Notes under the pieces: model-generated | Databases searched by the model: none | What the model was told of the DNA's origin: nothing | Seen by the model: only the letters and a program-made list of their open reading frames with translations | Position numbers and translations under genes: made by a program | Shown: positions 29,267-38,272 of the stretch, piece after piece | Layout of the letters: each line of letters begins with the position of its first letter | Position numbering within the stretch: the first letter of the stretch is position 1 | From: Oxalobacteraceae sp. CFBP 13730 | GTDB taxonomy: Bacteria; Pseudomonadota; Gammaproteobacteria; Burkholderiales; Burkholderiaceae_D | Reading direction: 5' to 3' | Assembly (NCBI GenBank): GCA_014841835.1 | Contig: JACYUQ010000004.1 | Span: 1 to 64,000, forward strand | DNA length: 64,000 nucleotides

Positions 29267-29405
29267 ATAGTAGGATAAACTTAGATAAATTGAGTGGGCG
29301 TTTATCTTATAAAGCACCGCGCACTGCACTATCAAGACCAGGCATATTTCGCCCCGTAAACGAAACAATGCGAGGCGGAGATTTATGGTTAAAAAGGGAT
29401 AAGAA

Positions 29406-31313
29406 ATGACAGATGGCAGCCTGCAAGGCAAAGCGGCCCTCGGAGTGACGCCAGCCAGCGTTTGGGTACGCTTTTTGCGCAGCTATGGTCCAACGCCGCA
29501 AAACCTGACGATGTTCGACGAATATGTGTCAGGCGCGCTCCGTAGAGCCAATGTCCAGCCGATTCGCTTGTCAACGCCGCTTCTAGAAGACATGATCAAA
29601 CACATTGAGTCCAAAGCGCCTGGCTCAATGCTGATTGCCGGCACCGCGGGTGATGGTAAGACTTACCACTGTCGAGCTCTATGGATGCGTCTGGGTGGTG
29701 ATCCCGATGCATGGGCCGCCAAAGGAAATGTCAAGGAACTGCGGCTAGCCGATGGCCGCGTTGCCGTTTTCATCAAAGACCTTTCCGAATTCAACGGTCA
29801 CGATAGCGACAATCCACTCCAGCGCCTTGAGAATTCGGTGCTCGGCGGCGATGACTCCGAGATCGTGATCCTTGCGGCCAACCATGGTCAAGTGCTCGAT
29901 CGTCTGCGCGACCTTGGCAAACGTCATGACGGCAGACATCCACTCCGCACGCCGTTGCAAGAGTGCTTTCTGCAAGCCGGCCCTGCCCCGGATCGACTGG
30001 CGGTGTTCGACCTGAGCCGCACGACCACCCGCAAGACCTTGGAAGAGGTCGCTAAGGAAGTCGCAGGGCACCCCCAGTGGGACAACTGCTCCCACTGCTT
30101 TCTGAATACCAGCGGGAAGGTCTGCCCGATCGACGAGAACCGCCGCCGGTTGTTCGGCGAGGCCGATGGCGGGCAGCTCGCCGGCCGTTTAGGCGATCTA
30201 GTTGAGATTGCGCGTTTAAACGGCTTGCATTTACCGGTGCGTGATCTGCTCGCCCTTTGCTCGAACATTATCCTTGGGTATTCTGACGCTAAGGACGCGA
30301 AGGAAAACCTCATGACCTGCGCCGACGTGGCAAAGATCCAAGAGGCGGGCAACGTCAGCAAGGCTAGCATTTACGCCAACGCCTTCGGCGCCAATCTGCC
30401 CAAACGCAGGGCTGCTGACCGCCCCGTCTTTAAAGCTATGGCAGGCTTCGGGGTCGGCGAAGAGACCACCAACGGGGCCGATGGCCTGCTGGTCTACGGC
30501 AAGGACGATTCAAGACTGCAAGCCGACTTCGCGCGCCTGGTTGCCAGTGACCCCATCTACGGAGCCACGGAAAATTACCTGGCGGCCCAAAACGACTACC
30601 TGGAAGGCCATGAGGGAGCCCGACTGGATGCTGGTGCGGACGAGTTCCTGAAGATGCTTGAGGACCAGCGCCGCAGGCTTTACTTCACGCTACCCAAAGA
30701 CGAGCCCGGCTACTCGCACTGGGCCATGACAGTCTTCCGATACGCAGGCGACTACCTTGAACTCATCGATACGCTGGAGAAGAAGACCACCCAGATCAGC
30801 GAAGCCATTCGCGGCCGAATCGCGAGGGGACTGAATCGCGTTTTGACAGGGCTTCTCTTGGAGAACGCCGACCGGATCTTCATTGCGAGCTCAGGCGGAT
30901 TCACACAAAGTCGCGTTAGCGTACTTTGCGACTACGACACCTCAGCACGCCGGCAAGCCGGCATGGGAATGGCCATCAGACTTAATGCGACGACAGGACG
31001 TCCCTTTTTGGAGATATTGCTCGCCCCAGGGGCTGCAAACGGGGTGATCTTCGATCTCACACCTATTCGCTACGAGTTCCTTGCTCGCGTCGCGGAAGGT
31101 GCACTTCCGGCAAGCTTCTCCAACGAATGCCTTGAAGACCTTCTGGCCTTTAAAGCCAAGCTCCTGCGCAAGGCAGAGACAGTCCGCAAGCACGCTGTCG
31201 CCGACGACGACGAGATCGGAGGGGATGACTCGGCCATGACTCTTAACTTCATCGACATCGAACCTGGCGGACGTGGCATGACTCGCCCTGTGACTGTAAG
31301 GGTTTCGAAATGA
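29406..31313 (+). CDS. P-loop ATPase, SspF/DptF-like, first gene of the restriction operon
   Basis: A 635-residue P-loop NTPase. Walker A is G79-TAGDGKT86 and the next strand-loop EIVILAANHGQ looks like a sensor-1 Asn. A Cys-rich spot CSHCFLNTSGKVC (about 232-244) may bind zinc. Position and size match the first protein of the FGH module of phosphorothioation-linked restriction systems, in which the three proteins damage DNA lacking the modification. I infer this from order, size and the sspBCD genes beyond, not from close sequence memory. It overlaps the next gene by 4 bases (ATGA) and heads a six-gene operon. Confidence 0.55.
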   Translation: MTDGSLQGKAALGVTPASVWVRFLRSYGPTPQNLTMFDEYVSGALRRANVQPIRLSTPLLEDMIKHIESKAPGSMLIAGTAGDGKTYHCRALWMRLGGDPDAWAAKGNVKELRLADGRVAVFIKDLSEFNGHDSDNPLQRLENSVLGGDDSEIVILAANHGQVLDRLRDLGKRHDGRHPLRTPLQECFLQAGPAPDRLAVFDLSRTTTRKTLEEVAKEVAGHPQWDNCSHCFLNTSGKVCPIDENRRRLFGEADGGQLAGRLGDLVEIARLNGLHLPVRDLLALCSNIILGYSDAKDAKENLMTCADVAKIQEAGNVSKASIYANAFGANLPKRRAADRPVFKAMAGFGVGEETTNGADGLLVYGKDDSRLQADFARLVASDPIYGATENYLAAQNDYLEGHEGARLDAGADEFLKMLEDQRRRLYFTLPKDEPGYSHWAMTVFRYAGDYLELIDTLEKKTTQISEAIRGRIARGLNRVLTGLLLENADRIFIASSGGFTQSRVSVLCDYDTSARRQAGMGMAIRLNATTGRPFLEILLAPGAANGVIFDLTPIRYEFLARVAEGALPASFSNECLEDLLAFKAKLLRKAETVRKHAVADDDEIGGDDSAMTLNFIDIEPGGRGMTRPVTVRVSK

Positions 31314-32869
31314 GCGAAATCATTAAGCGCCCTAAGATCGAGCGAGTGGACTTCTGCATTGACGAGAACATTTGGGGACATCGACTCTACGACGAGCAAC
31401 TGCCGCATTTGACGGTTCTTGAATTTCTTGGCGTGTTGGGCTCTAACCTAGATAAGCCGTTGCGGCCGCACGAGGGTCTTGGTGGCGCTGTCAGGTTCAA
31501 GCCGCAGCGCCAAATGCGACTGCGTGGACTGCTATTCAACAACCCCTACGTCGAATCTATCGCGGGGAGCAAGCTCTCCGACGAGGAAAAATGGCGCCAA
31601 TGGCTCGACAAATTCGAGCAAGAGAAGACTGGCAATGAAGACGGGGCCAGCGATGTTGCCTACCTGCGTCAATCTTTCAGTAGCTTCAGCGATTTCGCAA
31701 AGGCGATCGAGCTGCTCCGTTCATCTTCATTCGAGTCCCGTAGCAACAAGCGCTGGAGCTCGAAGTTTGTCTTCCCCTTTGGGCCTGATGCACTTTACGA
31801 AGATCTAGAGATCGATTCAAAGGGCAACATGAGCAATGATCGACGATTTTTCGCGCGATCAGGAGAATTGCTATATCTGATGCTCACCCGTGCAAAGCGC
31901 GGTGCCGAACTCGGTGACTTGTTGGCCAATCGAATGTTTGACCGCTCGGCACCGATGAATAGGCTGGCCCGAGCTCTCCAAGGCGCCCCCCAATTTCCCG
32001 ACAATCCTCGCATGTCTGGTTATCTACCGGAGGCGTCCAGTCCTCGCTTCGACCAAATCTGCGAAGACTGGCTGGCGATTCTATCGAGAGACATGCCGGT
32101 CTATGACGCGCTTGAGCATTTAATCACCCTTACCGGCCTCAACATGCTGCTCTACTTCCTTGAGCGAGCCAAAAAAACCGCCGGCAACGACGAACCTGTC
32201 GAGTTTGTCTGTGAGATCGTTTCCAAGGACGGGCGAAAAGTCCGAGCTCTTTCCGGCGATAGCTATTTGGTTAATCAAGGACTTCCCGAAAAGGCGATTC
32301 GAGCTCACGTTCAATCGATCCGAAGCGAAAAGGCCTGGATCGATGCGGACGCCAATGAGTTCCCCGATGCTGAGCGCGTAAAACTTCTGTACGAAGCCTT
32401 CCAGTGGCCGCCCGTGGGTGGTGAGGAGGAAGACGACTACTCCGGTCGAAGCCCTGACGAGTTGGTCTCTAAGCTCGTTGAGCTAGCCTTGCCCCGGCAT
32501 GGCCAACATGTGGGCAAGATCCATGCATCATGGTCGCGCGCAATCGGCCTAAGCTCTCGTCGGCTTTCGCGGCGGCATCGGTATGCGCCAAATGACCGCT
32601 TACTTAAATCCATTGTTATCGCTATTGTCGGCGTCCGAATGCAACTCGACGAATTTTTGATCGAAGCTCAGCGCCGCTATGGCCTGGTAATAGGCGATGC
32701 CGAGGGTGCTCGCCTAGTGGAAGCTAAGTCCATCGACCAAGGAGAACTTAGTGAGAACCGGGAAAAACTGGAAGCACGGCTTGTTGCCCTGGGTTTAGTA
32801 CGTCGACTCTCAGACTCGTGCTCATTTGTTGAAAACCCGTTCTTCTCTGAAGTGGAGTCTGCATGCTGA
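31310..32869 (+). CDS. Unknown protein, SspG/DptG position
   Basis: A 519-residue protein without a motif I recognise. It is mostly alpha-helical in appearance, charged, with no signal or membrane segment. The C-terminal 150 residues contain several basic patches (SSRRLSRRHRYAPNDR) that could contact nucleic acid. It sits between an ATPase gene and an FtsK-motor gene and overlaps both (4 and 7 bases), so it should be a structural partner in the same complex; the middle protein of SspFGH/DptFGH modules is likewise of unknown fold. The function is inferred from context only. Confidence 0.5.
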   Translation: MSEIIKRPKIERVDFCIDENIWGHRLYDEQLPHLTVLEFLGVLGSNLDKPLRPHEGLGGAVRFKPQRQMRLRGLLFNNPYVESIAGSKLSDEEKWRQWLDKFEQEKTGNEDGASDVAYLRQSFSSFSDFAKAIELLRSSSFESRSNKRWSSKFVFPFGPDALYEDLEIDSKGNMSNDRRFFARSGELLYLMLTRAKRGAELGDLLANRMFDRSAPMNRLARALQGAPQFPDNPRMSGYLPEASSPRFDQICEDWLAILSRDMPVYDALEHLITLTGLNMLLYFLERAKKTAGNDEPVEFVCEIVSKDGRKVRALSGDSYLVNQGLPEKAIRAHVQSIRSEKAWIDADANEFPDAERVKLLYEAFQWPPVGGEEEDDYSGRSPDELVSKLVELALPRHGQHVGKIHASWSRAIGLSSRRLSRRHRYAPNDRLLKSIVIAIVGVRMQLDEFLIEAQRRYGLVIGDAEGARLVEAKSIDQGELSENREKLEARLVALGLVRRLSDSCSFVENPFFSEVESAC

Positions 32870-35800
32870 CCGACCGCATTATCGGGCGCGTCGGCGCCGA
32901 AATCTTAGCCAAGCGCCTCGCCAACCCAGCCCAAGCGGGCGACTCCGTCGCGCTCTTTCGGCTAGACAAGCTCTCGGCTAGCCAGATCGCCGCCGTGGCC
33001 CGCTCGGTCATGGGCAAGTCGGAGCTAATCGCACGGATGGATCTGATGATCCCCGAGGCCTTGGTAGAGGGTCAGGGCCTACCGCCAGAGATTTTGATCC
33101 AGCAAAACGCGGGTTACGTGCGCAACAACGCTGAGACCGAGAAGGAGGCAATTCTCACCGCCAGCGGCAGTGAGCAGAATCTTTCGGATACGCTCGCGCA
33201 CGTCACACCCATCGGCGCCAAGGAAATGAGGTTCGATCCGCAACCCTGGATTACTGCCACATTGCACGCTGGCGGACTCTCGCTGGTTGCTGACGACAGG
33301 GAGATATTCCAGGCTGCGCTCGGCGGTCTGTTGAACGTATCCGAGCTATCTCTAGTGCAGCTTGGTGACTTATGCGCTGAGATCGTCGAAGCTATTTCCA
33401 TCAGAGGCCTACCTATTCGCGATGCAGTCGGATATGCCTTGCCAAGAGCCGGACTTCCAAGGGATAGCGGGTATTTTTCCAATGCGAAGACCTTCGGGAC
33501 CACGCGAGGGCCTTGGCAAAAGGCCTTTGCCAAGCTCATCGCGCAACGAGCGCCGCTGCTCAAAAAACTCCGCCAAAACGGCCAGCCGCTGGATCCTGAC
33601 GAATTGCTTGAGCGCATTGAGGCCAACGCCGTGGAAATTGCTGAAGGCGCACGCCAGGCCTTAGAAGCCTTTGCGTCGGCTCCGGTGGGGGATCAAGAAG
33701 CTGCGGCCTCTCTAGCTCAGTTCGAATGGGAATCCGAGGGAGTTTACCTCGCATTCGACAAGCCTAAGGAAAAACAGCAAGGCTTGGCGGAAACGACTCT
33801 GCGCTTCTTCGACCATGATTGTGACGAAGACAATGCGTTGGAGCCTAAGGACCGCAAGCTCCTGGAGGACTTGAAGTCGCGTGAGCGGCGGGCTGATTTC
33901 ACGCCCGAGGATGAAGAATTCTTCGCGACCCATCGCCGGTTCTTAGAGCTCGATTCCAAGTTATTGTCGAGGTGGGAGAAGGCGCTATTCGGAAAGCCGA
34001 TCGAGTGCAACGATTTCTTTGATGGATTCGTCCGGGTGGTTAACAACCTCCACGCTGGACTCGAAGACTCCAAAGGCGAGCGCATTCTTCGCTTCACCGT
34101 AAACAAAGGGCGGACTGAATGGCGCGAACGGTTCAACCACGACGCGGGCAGCTTCTTCTCCGCGATGTATCGCGGCATCCGAGACCTGATGGGTGCCAAA
34201 GTGCAATGGAAGGTCACCCGTATGACCACCGCAGACCTTCCGGACCCGCTTTTTGATTTCGAGCGCTACATCGGAAAGGAGCGCGAGATTGCCTCGAGCC
34301 GTAGCAAAAAGCTCAAGGTAAATTCATCGCTCGCACGCTTCGCGCTGCAGATCAAGTTCGATGTTGAACTTTTGCAGATCGAGGGTGATGCAGAGACTCG
34401 AATTAACAAGACGCAACTGCTTTGGAGCTTCAGGCCTGCCGCCATCGGTCTGTCAATGGTCGCAGACATGCGCCGCCTATTGGATAAGGGAGCGGTCGGC
34501 TGTACTGAGGTTCCGCGTCGGCTAGTAAGCAAAAAAGGCGGGGTTCAAAACCTGTCGCTTTTAGACACAGGTAGCCTAGAGGCTACATATTCCACGGACG
34601 CCGGCTCCCTTGTTCCTGCCGCCAACAAGCTCCGCAGTTTCCGCCAAGAAATCAAGAACCGGATCAAAGAGCTGGCTGACGACGGCCGCTTAACGCCCGC
34701 TCAACGCGAAGAGGTCAGAACGGCGTGGGATAAGTTCGAAGAGGACTATGTTAAGGCCATGGGGGACTTTGTCAACACTGGCCTTCATGGAGAAGCGGTG
34801 ATGCGCCAGGCGGAATCTTTTGCCACGTTATTGGATACGTTGATGGCCCATGCGCGCGGTGATCTTTGCCGGTCGCGTTTAGTGTCTGAGGTTTTATCAG
34901 TGGGTACGACTCGCGTGGCCGGCGACACCCTCGCGCTGATCATCCCGCCCTGGCACCCAGAGCGCATGAAGGCGCTAGCCGTGAAGTCTCGGCGAGTGGC
35001 AGGCTTCGCCACTCATTTGCTGTCGAGCGAAAGCATTTTTTATGGGGATCGCGAGATCTTCATGCGCGAGTTTTCTGATGAAATCGCCCATCCCTTCTAC
35101 CCAGAGATAGCAGTCCTAAACAAGGGTGGATCTCCCAAGCTGGTCAGCGAGAGCAGTACGGTCAACGGCTATAGCCTTCTGGAGGCCCCCATTCGGGGTA
35201 CCGAAGATGCCATGACTGACGTGGATCCGGCCGCTGCGGCTAAGCAGGTGCGGGAACTGTTAGAGCGTTACGTCGGCCTGCAGCCGCATGAGGCCGCAAA
35301 CCTCAGTGTTGTGCTTTACAATGCCGACGCGGCCGAGCTGCCGCTGTCGACAGTGCGCGAGCTCTCCTCTATTCATGAGGACGGCAAGTTCCAGTGTAGC
35401 GTCTCCGTTCGCCATGCCGACCAGGCGAAACTTCGTAGCGTCTATGGAGAATTGGTAAATAAGACCGGTGATGATCCTGACCTGCCAGTGGTCAGCGAGA
35501 CTAGCGACAACTTCATCTCAAAACTGCGCATTGCAGTCATCCCAATCTCTTCGACTCCAAGTGAGAGTGCACAGGGTTTCAAAGCCTTCGACGTGGCCTT
35601 CCTGCATGACGTAGTCGCCCGCTCCGCAAAAGAGGAATGGCTGCCAGTCCCTTGGACAAACGACCGACCGAGCCTAGAGCACGCACCTTCGCGTTGTTCC
35701 TACCGAAGCGTTTCAGGCGAGGATGAACTCAAGTCCACAACGTTTTTGACCTGTCCTTGGCAAACGGCCTCGGGATGGTCCTACGTCACGGCTGTGTCCG

Positions 35801-38268
35801 CCGTCTGCAATCAGAAGGACGCGATTCCTAATATGCGATCGTTGCCAGCGCGCCGCATTTCGCTGCAAAGCCAAGATCTGGCCGCTTTAATCAACGACGC
35901 GCATGACTTGGCCGAATGGGTCGCCACCTACGACGAGCTGCTGGATAAGCGCCAACTTCAGCACAACAACATCACGGTCGTCAGGTATCGCCGTGGATCT
36001 ACCAACGGCCGCAATATGATCGTGAGCTCGACCTCACAACTCCGGCTGCTTAGTGTACTTGTTCGGCGTCGTCTTGATGAACTGAAACTCCAGCTCACCT
36101 CGGATGAGGTCAATGAAGTGGCTGAGAGAGCCAAACGTGATGCGCTGGCAATCTCCGGCGACATCGTTTTACGGGCGGCCAAGCGCGGCGTTTCGGCGGG
36201 TGAAATGATCGGCCTGGTCCTTAGCCGCTATCTACTCGTCGAGGAGTTTAAGGTCCTTGCCGGCAGCGGGCAGGTCTTGACGGCCTACTTCCTTCTCGAC
36301 GACTACGCAAGCTGGCTTTCCCAACCTGAGAGTCGCATCGCGGATATTTTGGCACTCAATGTCGAGGAGAAGGAAGATGGAATCCGCATAGTCATCGCGA
36401 TCGTCGAATCGAAGTATGTGAGCGCAGATGGAATTGCCGCGGCTCGGCGAAGCTCAAAGGATCAGCTTTTGACTACACTGGGTCTTTTTCGCGAAGCCCT
36501 CTTTGGAGATCCTGGCCGGCTCGACCGAGATATATGGCTGGCACGCCTGGCAGACATGCTCATCGATGCAGACATTCCTCCGGGAATGACAGGTCTGATG
36601 GAGCGCGCTCGTTCTAAGCTTCGAGAAGGGGATGTCGAGATTTCCCTTCGCGGCTATTCGCAGGTCTATGTTCACACCGCGGACGCTGGCTCGGTGTCTG
36701 CCTCCGAGCAAGAGCTTCTCCTGGATGAGAGTGGGATCAAGGCTTGGCAAGAGGTTTTTGATCGCGCTGATCTCAAGAAACTGGTTGAAGCATACGCTAG
36801 AGGAATAGGCAGCATCAACGCCCGCGCGGCTCTAGGTGCGCACGAAACCTGGTCCGACCATAGCTTCAAGAAGCCAGCTCCCCGCGTGCCTTGGCTCGCG
36901 GCTATGGGCCAGCTCGCCAATGGCGGAAATGAGATTGTGGAGAACATCGCGGAGAGCGAAGGAATCCAAGCCGTAGACGATGCCCTTTCTCAAGCGCCAG
37001 AATCGTCAGCTCCTGTGCAAAGCTCAGCCCAAGCCAACACCGCGTCGCCAGCTTCAGCCTGGATTCCGACGCCAGCAACGGATAGCTTCGGGGTGGCACT
37101 TGCCGAGCTCGTCGCGTCCAAATTCGCTGGGGGCTCACAAGCCGATGCTGAGCGAGAAGAATGGGCGCAGGACACAACTAAGAAGCTCAAGGCCGCACTT
37201 AACAGCTATGGGTTGCAGGCTGCAATACGCGGAACGCGGCTGACCCCGAATGGCTGCCTTGTTCGTATGGCAGGCTCAGACCGGCTACGTGTCGAGGAAA
37301 TCGAGAGTAAGCGTACGCAGCTTTTAACCACGCATGCAATCAATCTCGTAACAGTTCAGCCAAAACCTGGGGAGATTGTGGTGACGGTCGCTGGCGCTAA
37401 GCGGCAGGCCGTGTCACTCTGGGAACTGTGGTCACGCCGCGAGCTAAACCGCAATATCGCAGGGATCAACACATCCTTTCTCTTGGGTTTGCAGGAAATT
37501 AACGGCGCACTGCTGTATCTGAACCTCGGCGCGGAATTCGGCGGCCTCTCATCACACGAGCCGCATTCGCTGGTCGCCGGTGCCACAGGCAGCGGCAAGT
37601 CGGTGCTGATCCAAGCGCTGCTTCTAGATATCGCAGCAACCAACTCTAAGGATCTGGCACAGATCATCTTGATCGACCCCAAGATGGGAGTCGACTATGC
37701 CCCATTGGCCGACTTACCACACATGCGGGATGAGATCGTCACTACTAAAGAGAAGGCAAGCGAAGTGCTCGCAGCACTTGTACAAGAGATGGAAGACCGC
37801 TACCGAGCATTCGCTAAGGCGCGCGCACGTGATCTGCCGACCTATAATTCCAAGGTCTCGGCAGAGGAACGTTTGCCCATGGTTTTCCTAATCCACGACG
37901 AATTCGCAGACTGGATGCTTGACGACAAATACAAGGGCGCGGTAGGGACAGCAGTGCAGCGTCTAGGTGTGAAGGCTCGTGCGGCAGGCATTCACTTAAT
38001 CTTCGCGGCACAGCGTCCCGACAAGGACGTAATGCCAATGCAGCTTCGTGAAAACCTAGGCAACCGCCTGATATTAAAGGTGTCTAGCGAAGCCACATCC
38101 AAGATAGCGCTTGACCGACCAGGAGCGGAGCTTTTGCTTGGGCGTGGACATCTAGCTGCGAAGCTCAATGGAGAGCAAGGACTGCTCTACGCACAAGCTC
38201 CCTTTCTCTCAGACGATGACATCACCGCAGCTGTGAAGGCCATTTCTCAGGACAATTGGACAAAATAA
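32863..38268 (+). CDS. 1801-residue protein with C-terminal FtsK/SpoIIIE motor, SspH/DptH-like
   Basis: A very long cytoplasmic protein. The first about 1450 residues have no motif I know. The last 260 residues form an FtsK/HerA-type DNA translocase: Walker A GATGSGKS (1573-1580), a LIDPKMGVDYAPL segment, and Walker B FLIHDE with D1679 and E1680, then the AAGIHLIFAAQRPDKDV stretch typical of FtsK. An acidic/Ala-rich linker (about 1355-1410) separates the two parts. A giant protein with a C-terminal motor as third gene is the hallmark of DptH/SspH. It probably pumps or scans DNA during restriction. Confidence 0.65.
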   Translation: MLTDRIIGRVGAEILAKRLANPAQAGDSVALFRLDKLSASQIAAVARSVMGKSELIARMDLMIPEALVEGQGLPPEILIQQNAGYVRNNAETEKEAILTASGSEQNLSDTLAHVTPIGAKEMRFDPQPWITATLHAGGLSLVADDREIFQAALGGLLNVSELSLVQLGDLCAEIVEAISIRGLPIRDAVGYALPRAGLPRDSGYFSNAKTFGTTRGPWQKAFAKLIAQRAPLLKKLRQNGQPLDPDELLERIEANAVEIAEGARQALEAFASAPVGDQEAAASLAQFEWESEGVYLAFDKPKEKQQGLAETTLRFFDHDCDEDNALEPKDRKLLEDLKSRERRADFTPEDEEFFATHRRFLELDSKLLSRWEKALFGKPIECNDFFDGFVRVVNNLHAGLEDSKGERILRFTVNKGRTEWRERFNHDAGSFFSAMYRGIRDLMGAKVQWKVTRMTTADLPDPLFDFERYIGKEREIASSRSKKLKVNSSLARFALQIKFDVELLQIEGDAETRINKTQLLWSFRPAAIGLSMVADMRRLLDKGAVGCTEVPRRLVSKKGGVQNLSLLDTGSLEATYSTDAGSLVPAANKLRSFRQEIKNRIKELADDGRLTPAQREEVRTAWDKFEEDYVKAMGDFVNTGLHGEAVMRQAESFATLLDTLMAHARGDLCRSRLVSEVLSVGTTRVAGDTLALIIPPWHPERMKALAVKSRRVAGFATHLLSSESIFYGDREIFMREFSDEIAHPFYPEIAVLNKGGSPKLVSESSTVNGYSLLEAPIRGTEDAMTDVDPAAAAKQVRELLERYVGLQPHEAANLSVVLYNADAAELPLSTVRELSSIHEDGKFQCSVSVRHADQAKLRSVYGELVNKTGDDPDLPVVSETSDNFISKLRIAVIPISSTPSESAQGFKAFDVAFLHDVVARSAKEEWLPVPWTNDRPSLEHAPSRCSYRSVSGEDELKSTTFLTCPWQTASGWSYVTAVSAVCNQKDAIPNMRSLPARRISLQSQDLAALINDAHDLAEWVATYDELLDKRQLQHNNITVVRYRRGSTNGRNMIVSSTSQLRLLSVLVRRRLDELKLQLTSDEVNEVAERAKRDALAISGDIVLRAAKRGVSAGEMIGLVLSRYLLVEEFKVLAGSGQVLTAYFLLDDYASWLSQPESRIADILALNVEEKEDGIRIVIAIVESKYVSADGIAAARRSSKDQLLTTLGLFREALFGDPGRLDRDIWLARLADMLIDADIPPGMTGLMERARSKLREGDVEISLRGYSQVYVHTADAGSVSASEQELLLDESGIKAWQEVFDRADLKKLVEAYARGIGSINARAALGAHETWSDHSFKKPAPRVPWLAAMGQLANGGNEIVENIAESEGIQAVDDALSQAPESSAPVQSSAQANTASPASAWIPTPATDSFGVALAELVASKFAGGSQADAEREEWAQDTTKKLKAALNSYGLQAAIRGTRLTPNGCLVRMAGSDRLRVEEIESKRTQLLTTHAINLVTVQPKPGEIVVTVAGAKRQAVSLWELWSRRELNRNIAGINTSFLLGLQEINGALLYLNLGAEFGGLSSHEPHSLVAGATGSGKSVLIQALLLDIAATNSKDLAQIILIDPKMGVDYAPLADLPHMRDEIVTTKEKASEVLAALVQEMEDRYRAFAKARARDLPTYNSKVSAEERLPMVFLIHDEFADWMLDDKYKGAVGTAVQRLGVKARAAGIHLIFAAQRPDKDVMPMQLRENLGNRLILKVSSEATSKIALDRPGAELLLGRGHLAAKLNGEQGLLYAQAPFLSDDDITAAVKAISQDNWTK

Positions 38269-38272
38269 ACGC

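Larger units (their letters stand above)
28969..29405. other. gyrB-island intergenic region
   Basis: A 437-base AT-rich stretch with no convincing gene. It holds the gyrB terminator (29135-29167), a 10-base-stem hairpin (29241-29266), a 7-base inverted repeat GATAAAC/GTTTATC (29274-29280 with 29300-29306), and the ribosome site (AGGGATAAG) of the first island gene. No tRNA gene, integrase or obvious attachment repeat is seen here. Confidence 0.6.
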
